A DNA stretch of 64,000 bases from CAZAMB01 sp964501365 (lineage in GTDB: Bacteria; Planctomycetota; Phycisphaerae; UBA1845): contig CAZCST010000014.1 in NCBI GenBank assembly GCA_964501365.1, positions 332,758-396,757 on the forward strand, read 5' to 3'. Position 1 is the first letter of the stretch. Each line of letters opens with the position of its first letter. The notes under the pieces were generated by a model. That model did not search any database. It was not told the origin of the DNA and worked only from the letters and a program-made list of their open reading frames with translations. A program made the translations under genes and the position numbers. Shown here piece by piece: positions 52,129-60,543 of this stretch.

Positions 52129-52863
52129 CTACTTCGGCTCGTAGGTAAAGTCCTTTTCCACCGTCGCGCCAGCGCCGACCTCAATGTCAATCGTCTGCTT
52201 GCCGAAGCGCGTGTCTTCGTGCCATGCTTCTACTTTGTACTTGCCCGGCGGGACGTTCTTGATTTCAAATGTGCCATCGTCGCCGGTCACCGCAAAGAAC
52301 GGGTGATTCAGCACGGCCACAGTCGCACCCATCCAGGGATGCACGTCGCATTTCACATGAAACGGCTCCTCGGCGGTGAGCTTCACCTTGTCAACCATAT
52401 CCTTCTTAGGCTGGGTCTTATTGAACTCTTCGTTTTTCTTGGGCAGGAAATGAATGTTGTGATTGGTGTCGTCGCCGTTCTTGATTTCCAGTTCCTGACC
52501 TTCCATCAGCACGACCATGTGCGGTTTATACTGACACCCTTCCTGGGTGATGGTGGCGGGCTTGGCCGGGGGATCGTACTTCTTGGCGGGCACACCTTCC
52601 TTCAACTGCACCAGGACGTTACGAACAGTGATAGGATCGGTCTTGGTATTGAGAACGACGTCTTCACTGCCAATCTTGTCGGCCATTTTCTTGCAGTTGG
52701 GATCCTTGCTCGTATCAAGCACAGTCCTCTTGAACTTTTCCTTGTCGCCCTTGAAAATGACCTTGCCCTTAATCGTGCCGTTATCATCCGCACGTGAAGG
52801 AGAGGTAACACAAGCCAGCAATCCTGCAACTACCAGCAGTCCAACCCATTTGCATCGATTCAT
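52129..52863 (-). CDS. cupredoxin with C-terminal carboxypeptidase-regulatory-like domain
   Basis: ATG 52863 with AAGGAG six bases upstream gives 244 residues. A signal sequence with LLAC may be a lipobox. Residues ~30-185 form a plastocyanin-like domain with a complete type 1 copper set: His135 in TNHNIHF, Cys172, His175 and Met178 in CDVHPWM. Residues ~190-240 (DDGTFEIKNVPPGKYKVEAW) look like a carboxypeptidase-regulatory beta-sandwich. Its place between the octahaem cytochrome and oxidase subunit II suggests that it carries electrons between the two complexes. Confidence 0.85.
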   Translation of the reverse strand: MNRCKWVGLLVVAGLLACVTSPSRADDNGTIKGKVIFKGDKEKFKRTVLDTSKDPNCKKMADKIGSEDVVLNTKTDPITVRNVLVQLKEGVPAKKYDPPAKPATITQEGCQYKPHMVVLMEGQELEIKNGDDTNHNIHFLPKKNEEFNKTQPKKDMVDKVKLTAEEPFHVKCDVHPWMGATVAVLNHPFFAVTGDDGTFEIKNVPPGKYKVEAWHEDTRFGKQTIDIEVGAGATVEKDFTYEPK

Positions 52864-52888
52864 GGTAAGCTCCTTTTGAAAACTCACG

Positions 52889-52913
52889 CGCCTGGCAAAG
52901 AGTCAGGCGTCCT
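52889..52913 (-). terminator. hairpin upstream of the cupredoxin gene
   Basis: CGCCTG (52889-52894) pairs with CAGGCG (52904-52909) around a nine-base loop, and TTTT follows a few bases later on the minus strand. It lies after the octahaem gene and may partly end the transcript of the cytochrome b part of the cluster. Confidence 0.4.
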
Positions 52914-52914
52914 T

Positions 52915-52983
52915 TTAGTTGATACGTTGCACGAACGCAACATCGTCATACTTCAAGTGGCAGGCTTCACAACCCGCGCCTGG
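52915..52983 (-). pseudogene. in-frame cytochrome c remnant after the octahaem stop codons
   Basis: Directly after two adjacent TGA codons (52989-52984) that end the octahaem gene, the same frame continues for 22 residues, PGAGCEACHLKYDDVAFV and four more, to a TAA at 52917-52915. It contains a canonical haem c motif CEACH (52971-52957). A motif so near a C-terminus resembles the end of class II cytochromes (c'/c556). It has no start codon or ribosome site of its own, so it is best read as a cut-off C-terminus or degraded gene end; stop-codon read-through is an alternative. Confidence 0.55.
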
Positions 52984-52986
52984 TCA

Positions 52987-55900
52987 TCAATCTTCCTTAA
53001 ATTCCTGCGCCCCCTTGCCGCCGCCCTCTTCGAAATCCTCCGACTCGGCCGGAGCGTCCAGCTTGGGCAATGGCACGCGGGTATTGCGCGTCCCGGCATC
53101 GTACAAAAAGTCAATCAACAGATTGATATGGTCGCGCCCCGTCCCGGGATATTTCGCATCATTCTCATACGGACTGGACGGCTCACGATCGTCATTCAGG
53201 GGGAAGTTCATGGGCATCTTCGTACCCGGCTGAATCCACTGCGGATTGAGCATCCAATGGAAGAGCCAGTCACGCTGGAGCCGCTGGCTCGCCAGCCCCA
53301 GATTGGGTGCGCTGGGAGCAACCAAGAGTACTCGCTCGGTCTTCCCATCCGCCGTCGGACCTTCCACCACCGCCTTGGTTTCAATGTCACCCGAAGCGAA
53401 GTAGGTGTTGGTGGCGCTGATCACCTTGTGTCCGTCAATTTCAGCGCCGACAGGATAGGATTTGCCGTTGAGAACAGCCACGGCATCGCTGCCTTCGCCA
53501 CGAACGCCGTCGAGCCGGTATGTCTGCACGAACTCCGCAGTATTCTTCGCCGGGCCGGGAAGCATCGGACCAAGCACGTGGCACTTCAGGCAGCCCATGT
53601 CGAGCAGGAAATTCTCACCCTTTGCAAAGTGCTCGTCGGAATGCAAAGGCGCCGGTGGATCGACGAACGGATACTTGACATTGTAAAGGTCGCGCAGGAA
53701 GCGGGCCTTTTCCAGCAATCCCTGGTGCGCCGCAACCACGCGCTCCGCTGAAGATTTGAGCGGATCGATTTCGTCGCGCCGGACCAAAAGCCGGTCCAGC
53801 GCCCATTTCCGCAAATCCTGGGCCGGACGCTCGAGAACCGGGTCTTTGAACCAGTCCGGATCCTTCTTCGCAACCTTGGACTCTTCGCCAACGCTTGATG
53901 ACTCGGCTTCCCTTCCCAGCAATGCCTTGCGAACCGGCGCAAAGTGCTCGTTGATCGGCGCCAGAGTCCGCGCGAGTTCCTTCGAATCGTTCAGGCTCAG
54001 CGCTGCGAAATACTCTACCAGCGTGGTGGCCTGCTCATTGGTTACGTTGAAACTGGGCATGCGGATCTGCAACCAGGGCCGCAGCGTAATGACGTTTTGA
54101 AAGAACCCATGCAGCCAGTGATACTGGGCTTTGGCTCCCTCGCCCCAGAGCAACGGCGGAGCGTTGACGATGTCAAAGGCAAGTTTGCCGCCGATGTCGC
54201 GGCGGAAATACTGCTGGACAGTCGGAACGTTGTCCTCAATCTGGTGACAGGCGATGCAATTGAGTTCCTGGGTCAGGGCGCGCCCCTTGGCAATGGGGCC
54301 CTTCACGGCATCGTTGTATTGAATCTTGAGCGGGCCGCTCACTCGCGGGGGGACGCGGGAAAGCAGAAACGTTGTGAGCGATTCGGCCTCATCGAGATTG
54401 AGGTAGAAATTGGGCATCTTCAGCTTGTCATAGGGCTTCTTGATCTTTTCGCGATCCCAGATGCGCGGATTGAGCAGCTTGTGCTCTGCGAAGGCGCCGT
54501 GCGTGTGGGTAATCTCCTCTTCCTGCTCGTCCGGAATCGGTGAAAGTTCGTTCAGGCGCTTGTCGCCTCGCGGATATACATAGCCGAACACGTCCTCCTT
54601 TTCGTGGCGCATGTCATGGAAAGCGTGATCGTAAAAGGCGAAATCAAGTTGCGAGATGGGCTTTTCGGCCCAGGTTGTAAGGTCCGTTCCTGGGGGAGTG
54701 GTGGTTTCGAATCCGGCAATGAAGTGACAGGCGTAGCAGCCATAGTGCCCGATCATCTTACTGCCAAGGTAGGTCATCTTCTTTTCTTCGAGCGACATCG
54801 AAGATACGAGTTTTTTCGCGTTTTCCAGTCGCCTGGGTTCATCGGCTCCAAATTGCTCGGAGCTCTTCAACCCCGCAACAAGCATTCCGGAAAGTTCGCC
54901 ACCCTCATCATTCATCACGGCGCGGCTGCGGCGTTCCGACCGCTGTGAGGCCAGCAATTGGAAGATCAAGTCATCGGCCATGCCTTTGGCCGCGTCATCC
55001 GCCGGGAACTCGGCCTGAGGAAATTCGTCATTCTTCAACGTGAGCAAGTACGTCGCGAGATCCGTCGCTTCCTGCGGATTGAGCCGCAGGCTCGGCATTT
55101 TTGTTTCCTTCGAGTAGTGCTTTGGCTCGATCAACCACGAATACAGCCAGTCGAAATTCAGCTTTGATCCGACGCCGGAAAGCTCGGGCGCGAACCGACT
55201 GAAGATGGGCACGTTGTACGGCTTATCGGGGTCAAATCGCACGGTATCCGGCCGGGCGTAGGTGTCGCGATGCTCGGCAAAATGGGCCAGTGCATAGTGT
55301 TCGCGTTCATCGCGCGTCATGGCCTTGTAGCGATACGTCGCCTTTTCCTGGTCGAGCCCTTCACGGTGCATCAGATCTTTCGTGATCCACTCCTCGCCGA
55401 ATTCGGCCAGGTTCGAGTGACACGCGAGGCAGCCCACGCTCTTGAACAGTTGTCGCCCGCGATCTGCGTCGCCCACCACGCCTTCGGGCTTCTGCAGCGG
55501 CTTCCAATCCTTGTTGGAAACAGTGAACAGGTACTTGCTGATGGCCGCTACTTCCGTTTTGGTGCGCAACTCGGGATCGGTGTCAAACTGATTCTTGCTG
55601 CTCGCGTTGTTGTTTTCCTGAAGGAAAAAGTGCGGCATGCGCGTCGAAGGACGGAACTTCTGCGGAAAATACGCCCATTGCTGCACAAACTGCGGAGTCA
55701 GCTTGTGGCTGACATTGCGCAGGTCCGGCCCCACGCGGCGCGAATCCTTGAGTGACTCCACGCTGTGGCAGTTGATGCATCCAACCTCACGGAAGAGCTG
55801 CTGACCCGCGTTGATCTTCGAGCCGACGCGTTCGCTGCGAAAACGGGATATGTCGTTGATCTCGCTGTGGCACTTGGCGCATCCAGCCTCGGTCTGCGCC

Positions 55901-57258
55901 GGAAGATGCATCGGTCGATCCCAGAAATGCGTGATCGTTTCAAAGGTGATATTGGGAATGCCAAGCAGCGTGATGTAGTACTTTTGCTTCCACTCCTCCT
56001 CGATTTCGTGCGTGGGCGGCGAGTGGGCTGCCTGCACAAAGTCCGTCTCCTGCGGGTTGCCTTCGTGGCAGACAGTGCATCCCATCTTTGATACGGGATG
56101 CGCAGAATCCGGCGTGAGATAAAGGTCAAGATGCGGGTGCGCCAGAAGCGGCTGCTCCAGTTGAATCGTCTTGCGCCCGCTTGCCGACAGGTAGTTGTTC
56201 ACCAGCGCGAGCAGTGCATGGAAATATTCCTTTCGCTGGGCCGCACTCAGCGCGTCCCAATGCTCCGTGACCTGCCCCACGGGAAGAGCTGCTTCGGCAT
56301 CCACGGGTTTGGGAGGCGCCGGAAAATCGACGGCCGGCTTGCCCATGCGCTGCATGGCCTCGCTGATGCCCGGGATCGACCGTTCGAGTTTCCTCGCCAG
56401 ACGCTCCGGCGAAAACTCTGGATCCGTGATCGCAACATGGCATGTCGTGCAGCGATCCGTGGTGTAGCTTTCGAGATAGTTGAGCCGTTGGCGCACCTCC
56501 GGCAGCACGAGTTGATTCACCTGATGGCGGCCGGGCGTGTTTTTCGGCGCAACAAAGTCGCCAAGCGGCGCATTGATCACCTTGCTGACAATCGGCAGGC
56601 CGGCCAGCAGCCCCTCGTCCGTCAGGACGCCACGGTACTGCATGTCCTTTTGCCGAGCAGTGTCCGCAGCCAGCTTGAGGTCATCCACCTTCTTTTGCGC
56701 GTCGCGTACGGGCTGATCCAAGTCGCGGAGTTGTTTCTCCACTTCGCGGCGCCTGTCTTCCCATTTCTCCTTCTCAAGGCGGAGCACCTCCACGTTTTTT
56801 TCCTCGCTGAGGAATTGCTCGTGGGCTCTCACCGTCCGGGGGTTGCTGGCCCCATATTCGCCGAGCGTGCGTTCATAGGTGTCTTTGGTTACTTCAAGCA
56901 CCTGCGTGGCAAGGCTCCACGGGGCGTTGGCCTTCTTGAATTCCAGATCGGCCTGATCGAGTTCCTTTTTGATTTCGGTGCGCTTGCCGGTGCTGGTCTG
57001 GGCGTACTGCTGGGCGTCTTTGAGGCGCTGCTCAGCCTCGGCTACTTCGTTTTGTTTTTCCTGACGCGTGGCATTGAGGAAATCGAGATGCGCAAAGGCG
57101 GCCTTGCTTACGAAAAACTGATCCTGAATATCGCGCCATGGCCGGGCATAGTCGATATAGACCATCCACAGGATGGAACCCGTCATCACAATGCTGCTGA
57201 TGGCGAACCAGCGGTTCATCCGATCAGCCGGGCGTAATTTTTCCTCTGGGATAGGCAT
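52987..57258 (-). CDS. membrane-anchored octahaem cytochrome c of a cytochrome b complex
   Basis: This 1423-residue protein has one N-terminal transmembrane helix (about residues 17-36), a long coiled coil (about 45-215), and eight CXXCH haem motifs at residues 270, 394, 460, 494, 610, 841, 1001 and 1223. No other domain is recognised; several stretches between haems look like cytochrome c folds with a distal Met (for example RMPHFFL, KMPSLRL, KMPNFYL, RMPSFNV, KMPMNFP). It follows the split cytochrome b genes by 99 bases and takes the place of cytochrome c1 or f, so it should accept electrons from the Rieske protein. The C-terminus is acidic. Confidence 0.92.
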   Translation of the reverse strand: MPIPEEKLRPADRMNRWFAISSIVMTGSILWMVYIDYARPWRDIQDQFFVSKAAFAHLDFLNATRQEKQNEVAEAEQRLKDAQQYAQTSTGKRTEIKKELDQADLEFKKANAPWSLATQVLEVTKDTYERTLGEYGASNPRTVRAHEQFLSEEKNVEVLRLEKEKWEDRRREVEKQLRDLDQPVRDAQKKVDDLKLAADTARQKDMQYRGVLTDEGLLAGLPIVSKVINAPLGDFVAPKNTPGRHQVNQLVLPEVRQRLNYLESYTTDRCTTCHVAITDPEFSPERLARKLERSIPGISEAMQRMGKPAVDFPAPPKPVDAEAALPVGQVTEHWDALSAAQRKEYFHALLALVNNYLSASGRKTIQLEQPLLAHPHLDLYLTPDSAHPVSKMGCTVCHEGNPQETDFVQAAHSPPTHEIEEEWKQKYYITLLGIPNITFETITHFWDRPMHLPAQTEAGCAKCHSEINDISRFRSERVGSKINAGQQLFREVGCINCHSVESLKDSRRVGPDLRNVSHKLTPQFVQQWAYFPQKFRPSTRMPHFFLQENNNASSKNQFDTDPELRTKTEVAAISKYLFTVSNKDWKPLQKPEGVVGDADRGRQLFKSVGCLACHSNLAEFGEEWITKDLMHREGLDQEKATYRYKAMTRDEREHYALAHFAEHRDTYARPDTVRFDPDKPYNVPIFSRFAPELSGVGSKLNFDWLYSWLIEPKHYSKETKMPSLRLNPQEATDLATYLLTLKNDEFPQAEFPADDAAKGMADDLIFQLLASQRSERRSRAVMNDEGGELSGMLVAGLKSSEQFGADEPRRLENAKKLVSSMSLEEKKMTYLGSKMIGHYGCYACHFIAGFETTTPPGTDLTTWAEKPISQLDFAFYDHAFHDMRHEKEDVFGYVYPRGDKRLNELSPIPDEQEEEITHTHGAFAEHKLLNPRIWDREKIKKPYDKLKMPNFYLNLDEAESLTTFLLSRVPPRVSGPLKIQYNDAVKGPIAKGRALTQELNCIACHQIEDNVPTVQQYFRRDIGGKLAFDIVNAPPLLWGEGAKAQYHWLHGFFQNVITLRPWLQIRMPSFNVTNEQATTLVEYFAALSLNDSKELARTLAPINEHFAPVRKALLGREAESSSVGEESKVAKKDPDWFKDPVLERPAQDLRKWALDRLLVRRDEIDPLKSSAERVVAAHQGLLEKARFLRDLYNVKYPFVDPPAPLHSDEHFAKGENFLLDMGCLKCHVLGPMLPGPAKNTAEFVQTYRLDGVRGEGSDAVAVLNGKSYPVGAEIDGHKVISATNTYFASGDIETKAVVEGPTADGKTERVLLVAPSAPNLGLASQRLQRDWLFHWMLNPQWIQPGTKMPMNFPLNDDREPSSPYENDAKYPGTGRDHINLLIDFLYDAGTRNTRVPLPKLDAPAESEDFEEGGGKGAQEFKED

Positions 57259-57357
57259 CGAGAAACCTTAAATATTAGAGTTCAAAGGTCAAAAATCAGG
57301 AGAACAAAAAACGCAGTTTCCAACGTTCTTTGAACTTTGAATTTTGAACTTTACATT
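57259..57357. repeat. AT-rich short-period repeat between cytochrome genes
   Basis: The spacer carries a loose repeat of the units TTCAAAGGTC and TTTGAACTTTGAATTTTGAAC (57281-57295 and 57328-57355), with a period of seven to ten bases. Similar stretches lie at other junctions of the window. Its position inside a cotranscribed cluster means it would be part of the RNA. Confidence 0.5.
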
Positions 57358-58500
57358 TCACACATTTAGGAACCATTCCGTAATGCCCACGATATAGTGC
57401 AGATTGAGCGTCCAGCGAAGCACCATCTTGATGGGCATGAGCAACATCACCAGCAACAGCAGGGACATCACCGAGTACCGAGCGAAGCCCATGGTGCGAT
57501 ACATTTTCCGGAAAAACAGCGCCCTCAAAACCAACGGGCCGGCCATGAAATAACCCAGCACAAGAACGATGCCCGGCAATTCCCTGATAATGTAGCCGGG
57601 TATGAACCACCAGCTTTGCGTGGGAAGCGCCTGCCCCATGATGCCGATCCAGAAAAGGTCATGAAACTCCGTATTGAGCAAGGCCATCGGTTTGTGCAGA
57701 TCCCAATATTGATACGGACCAAAGAAGTTCCAATTCGGTCCGCGAAGGAACGTGCCGAAAATAATGAGCACAACCCACAAGATCACGAAGCCAAACAGAA
57801 ACATCGTGATCGCGAATTTGCGCTCCTTGAACGTGTAATAGCCGTTGCCGCGCGGGTTCCTATCGATATAGGGAATCGCGATCAAGCCCACGATGATAAG
57901 CCCCGGCAGCAGCACGCCTGCCAGCCACGGATCAAAATAAACGAGCATTTCCTGCAAGCCCAGGAAGTACCACGGCGCTTTCGCAGGGTTCGGAGCGACG
58001 TTGGGGTCGGCCGGTTGCTCCAGCGGTGCACGAAGCACGATCGCCCAGACGGTCAGGAACGCCGTGAACAAAACCAGCGAAATCAGTTCCGAATAGACCA
58101 GATCCGGCCAGACCAGCACTTTGTCATCGGCACCGGCCTCCAGAAGCGGCTCGCCAATTTCCATGCGATGATCGTTGACCGCGGCCTGGCGGAAGGAGAG
58201 CCACAAAAAGAATCCCACGCTTACGATCATCATCACGATGGGAACGTTGTCGGCCTTCTTGATGATCTCCAGAAAATTGGGGTCAAAACAGCTCGCGATG
58301 AAGAACAGGACAAACAATGCCGCGAGAGGGAGAGCCACCGTCGGCTTCGTGAAAAAGCGATAGCCGACAAGGAAGATCGTCAGTGCCGCCACTGAAATAA
58401 TCAGGAACGGCGCAGGCTGCGAGGCCGCGTTGATCGCGTCCTTGATCGGCTCAAACACCGAAGCCGCCGCCAGCAATCCAAGGGGTTCCGTCAAATTCAT
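57358..58500 (-). CDS. petD: cytochrome b, C-terminal part (subunit IV-like)
   Basis: This 380-residue protein corresponds to the subunit IV half of cytochrome b with added helices: the Qo-site block is PNPAKAPWYFLGLQEML, followed by DPWLAGVLLPGLIIVGLIAIPYID. Here APWY stands where most complexes have PEWY or PDWY. About nine hydrophobic segments are visible, more than the three of plant subunit IV. It lies 33 bases after the N-terminal half. The start at ATG 58500 fits the beginning of the first helix region; it has no obvious ribosome site. Confidence 0.88.
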   Translation of the reverse strand: MNLTEPLGLLAAASVFEPIKDAINAASQPAPFLIISVAALTIFLVGYRFFTKPTVALPLAALFVLFFIASCFDPNFLEIIKKADNVPIVMMIVSVGFFLWLSFRQAAVNDHRMEIGEPLLEAGADDKVLVWPDLVYSELISLVLFTAFLTVWAIVLRAPLEQPADPNVAPNPAKAPWYFLGLQEMLVYFDPWLAGVLLPGLIIVGLIAIPYIDRNPRGNGYYTFKERKFAITMFLFGFVILWVVLIIFGTFLRGPNWNFFGPYQYWDLHKPMALLNTEFHDLFWIGIMGQALPTQSWWFIPGYIIRELPGIVLVLGYFMAGPLVLRALFFRKMYRTMGFARYSVMSLLLLVMLLMPIKMVLRWTLNLHYIVGITEWFLNV

Positions 58501-58533
58501 TTCAATCGACAATCGAAAATCGCAAATCGACAA

Positions 58534-59313
58534 TTACAACGGCCCACTGATGCCGCCGTCTTTCCTCACGCGCCAAAAATGAATCGCAAGCAACACGGTC
58601 ACCACAATCGGAATAAACACGCAGTGCAGCACATAAAATCGCAGCAGTGCATTGGGTCCGACAAATGTGCCGGCGAGCAGCCCGAACCGCGCATCATCAC
58701 CGGCGTGAACCAGCGGCACGCCGCCGATCTGAATGAACGATGAAAGCGGCCCTTCAGAACCAACGCCGGGCGTTGCCCGAGCCATGTTTGACCCGACCGT
58801 TATCGCCCACATGGCAAGTTGATCCCATGGCAAAAGATAGCCCGTAAACGAAAGCAGCAGCGTAAGCACCAGAAGAATAACGCCCACGCTCCAGTTGAAT
58901 TCGCGCGGCGGCTTGTAGCTGCCCGTTAAAAACACGCGAAGCATATGCAGCCAGATGGTGATGATCATGGCGTGCGCACCCCAGCGATGCAGCTCCCGGA
59001 GCAGGCCCAGCGTCACATGCGCCCGCAGACCCTGAATATCGAAGTAGGCATATTCGACCGTGGGCCGGTAGTAGAACATCAGCAGCACGCCCGTGACGAT
59101 CTCCACGAGGAACAGGAAGAAGGTCAACCCGCCCATGCACCAGGTGAACGACAATCGGATGCCGCTCTTGCGGACGGCGACCGGATGCAGGTGAAGAAAT
59201 ACGTTGCTGAGGACGGCCATGGCCCGCGTGCGCCGGTCGCGCGGAATCCCGTGCCGGAATACGCTTCCCCAAATTTGTCCTTCGCGGACCCAGTCACCAA
59301 AACGAGCAAACAT
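58534..59313 (-). CDS. petB: cytochrome b, N-terminal part (b6-like)
   Basis: This 259-residue protein has four helices with the haem-ligand His pairs in LHRWGAHAMIITIWLHML and LHCVFIPIVVTVLLAIHF. The first pair is 14 and the second 15 residues apart, the spacing of cytochrome b6 rather than mitochondrial cytochrome b (14 and 14). TGYLLPWDQLAMWA and the Qo-side GSEGPL are also present. It binds haems bL and bH and oxidises quinol with the Rieske protein. ATG 59313 is chosen over a TTG three bases upstream. Confidence 0.95.
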   Translation of the reverse strand: MFARFGDWVREGQIWGSVFRHGIPRDRRTRAMAVLSNVFLHLHPVAVRKSGIRLSFTWCMGGLTFFLFLVEIVTGVLLMFYYRPTVEYAYFDIQGLRAHVTLGLLRELHRWGAHAMIITIWLHMLRVFLTGSYKPPREFNWSVGVILLVLTLLLSFTGYLLPWDQLAMWAITVGSNMARATPGVGSEGPLSSFIQIGGVPLVHAGDDARFGLLAGTFVGPNALLRFYVLHCVFIPIVVTVLLAIHFWRVRKDGGISGPL

Positions 59314-59462
59314 CAAAATTCAAAGTGCAAAGTTCAAAGAAAGCAATAGGTTGCCTGTCCCGAGCTTTGGACTCTTATTCTCCTGCGTACTTTCCTGCGC
59401 TATCCTGCTACCCGTCACCGCTTGCGACGCACAATTCCCTTTTTGGTTGTTGAGCTTTTTTC

Positions 59463-60530
59463 CTATACCGTCAGAAAACTTCCCGCTGTATCCCACTGGC
59501 CCAATTCGTATTGAAACTTCTTGCTCTTGTCCACCAGCACAATGCCGTCCTCGATGGTGATACGGAACCGTTCGAGTGGACGCGGCGTGGGGCCCTCAAA
59601 GTTAATGCCGTTGGGTTTGTATCCGCTGCCGTGACACGGGCACTTGAACTTGCGATCGTTGGGCAGCCAGTTCGGGATGCAGCCCAGATGCGTGCAAATA
59701 ATGCTCAGCGCCGCCACACGGTCCGTCTCACGGATCATCCAGATGCCCTGCGGCTTGTAATCTTCGTTCACGTCGCCCGGCTGCATTTCAACATATTTCT
59801 GCAATTTGCCTACGCGCACGCGGGGGTCCGGCTCTTCCAGAACATTGGGCATCATGAATCGCCCAAACGCCGGACCGACTGACACAACCGTTCCCACGCC
59901 AAAGGCAAACCAGCCCACGCCCAACGCCGCACTGCTCATGAATTCGCGGCGGGAGACAGCACCTTCACGAATTTTCCGTGCCGCCTCCTCCACTTTCGCC
60001 TGTCGGGCATCGGGCGGAAGCTCGCGTGGATCGGCGTTGCGTATGGCATTGATACTCTGCGGCACGGACAACCCGCGTTGTTCGATGGCTGCAATGCCCC
60101 CGCGTGAAGTCGCCGCCTTCAGCAAAGCGGCGATGGCCGGGTCGGAGGCTCCAACTTCGGCAGGCGCTTTCGTAGGAGCGGCAGCCTTTGCCGCCGCAAC
60201 AGCAGGCGCCGCTTTCGCAGGCGCTGCATGCGCCTTTGGTTTTTCCGCAACTGCGGCAGTCGTCGGAGCCGCTGGTGCAACGGCGGCCTCCGCCTCTGAA
60301 ACTTCCATGGGAACAAGGTCGTATTTGATCACATCGACGGGACATTCCGCCGCCGCGTCCTTGATATTTTCCGTCCTCGGCCGCGTAAAATCTGCCGTGA
60401 GCGCCGCAGGCCGGATGATGCATGTGTCGTCCAGAACCTCGAAGACATCGGGCGCAGTCGTCTCGCACGCATCGCAAACGATGCAGCCTGGCTCGATCCA
60501 GACCTTGGTCACCATTTCCTTTGTTGGCAT
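59463..60530 (-). CDS. fusion of a 4Fe-4S ferredoxin and a Rieske iron-sulphur protein
   Basis: The 355-residue protein joins two redox domains. Residues 8-72 are a small ferredoxin with Cys16, Cys19, Cys22 and Cys63 (CIVCDAC, later ECP). Residues ~75-130 are an Ala/Pro/Lys linker. A perfect Tat motif SRREFM (193-198) with a hydrophobic helix (199-220) anchors a Rieske domain with CTHLGC (Cys279, His281) and CPCHGSGY (Cys297, His300); Cys284 and Cys299 can form the disulphide. The arrangement would put the ferredoxin in the cytoplasm and the Rieske outside. GAGGA precedes ATG 60530. Confidence 0.93.
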   Translation of the reverse strand: MPTKEMVTKVWIEPGCIVCDACETTAPDVFEVLDDTCIIRPAALTADFTRPRTENIKDAAAECPVDVIKYDLVPMEVSEAEAAVAPAAPTTAAVAEKPKAHAAPAKAAPAVAAAKAAAPTKAPAEVGASDPAIAALLKAATSRGGIAAIEQRGLSVPQSINAIRNADPRELPPDARQAKVEEAARKIREGAVSRREFMSSAALGVGWFAFGVGTVVSVGPAFGRFMMPNVLEEPDPRVRVGKLQKYVEMQPGDVNEDYKPQGIWMIRETDRVAALSIICTHLGCIPNWLPNDRKFKCPCHGSGYKPNGINFEGPTPRPLERFRITIEDGIVLVDKSKKFQYELGQWDTAGSFLTV

Positions 60531-60543
60531 GCGTTATTCCTCA

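Noticed and set aside
52984..52989. Selenocysteine coding at TGA TGA after the octahaem gene
   Set aside because: Two adjacent TGA codons and no visible hairpin right after them make this less likely than a remnant; it is kept only as a read-through alternative.
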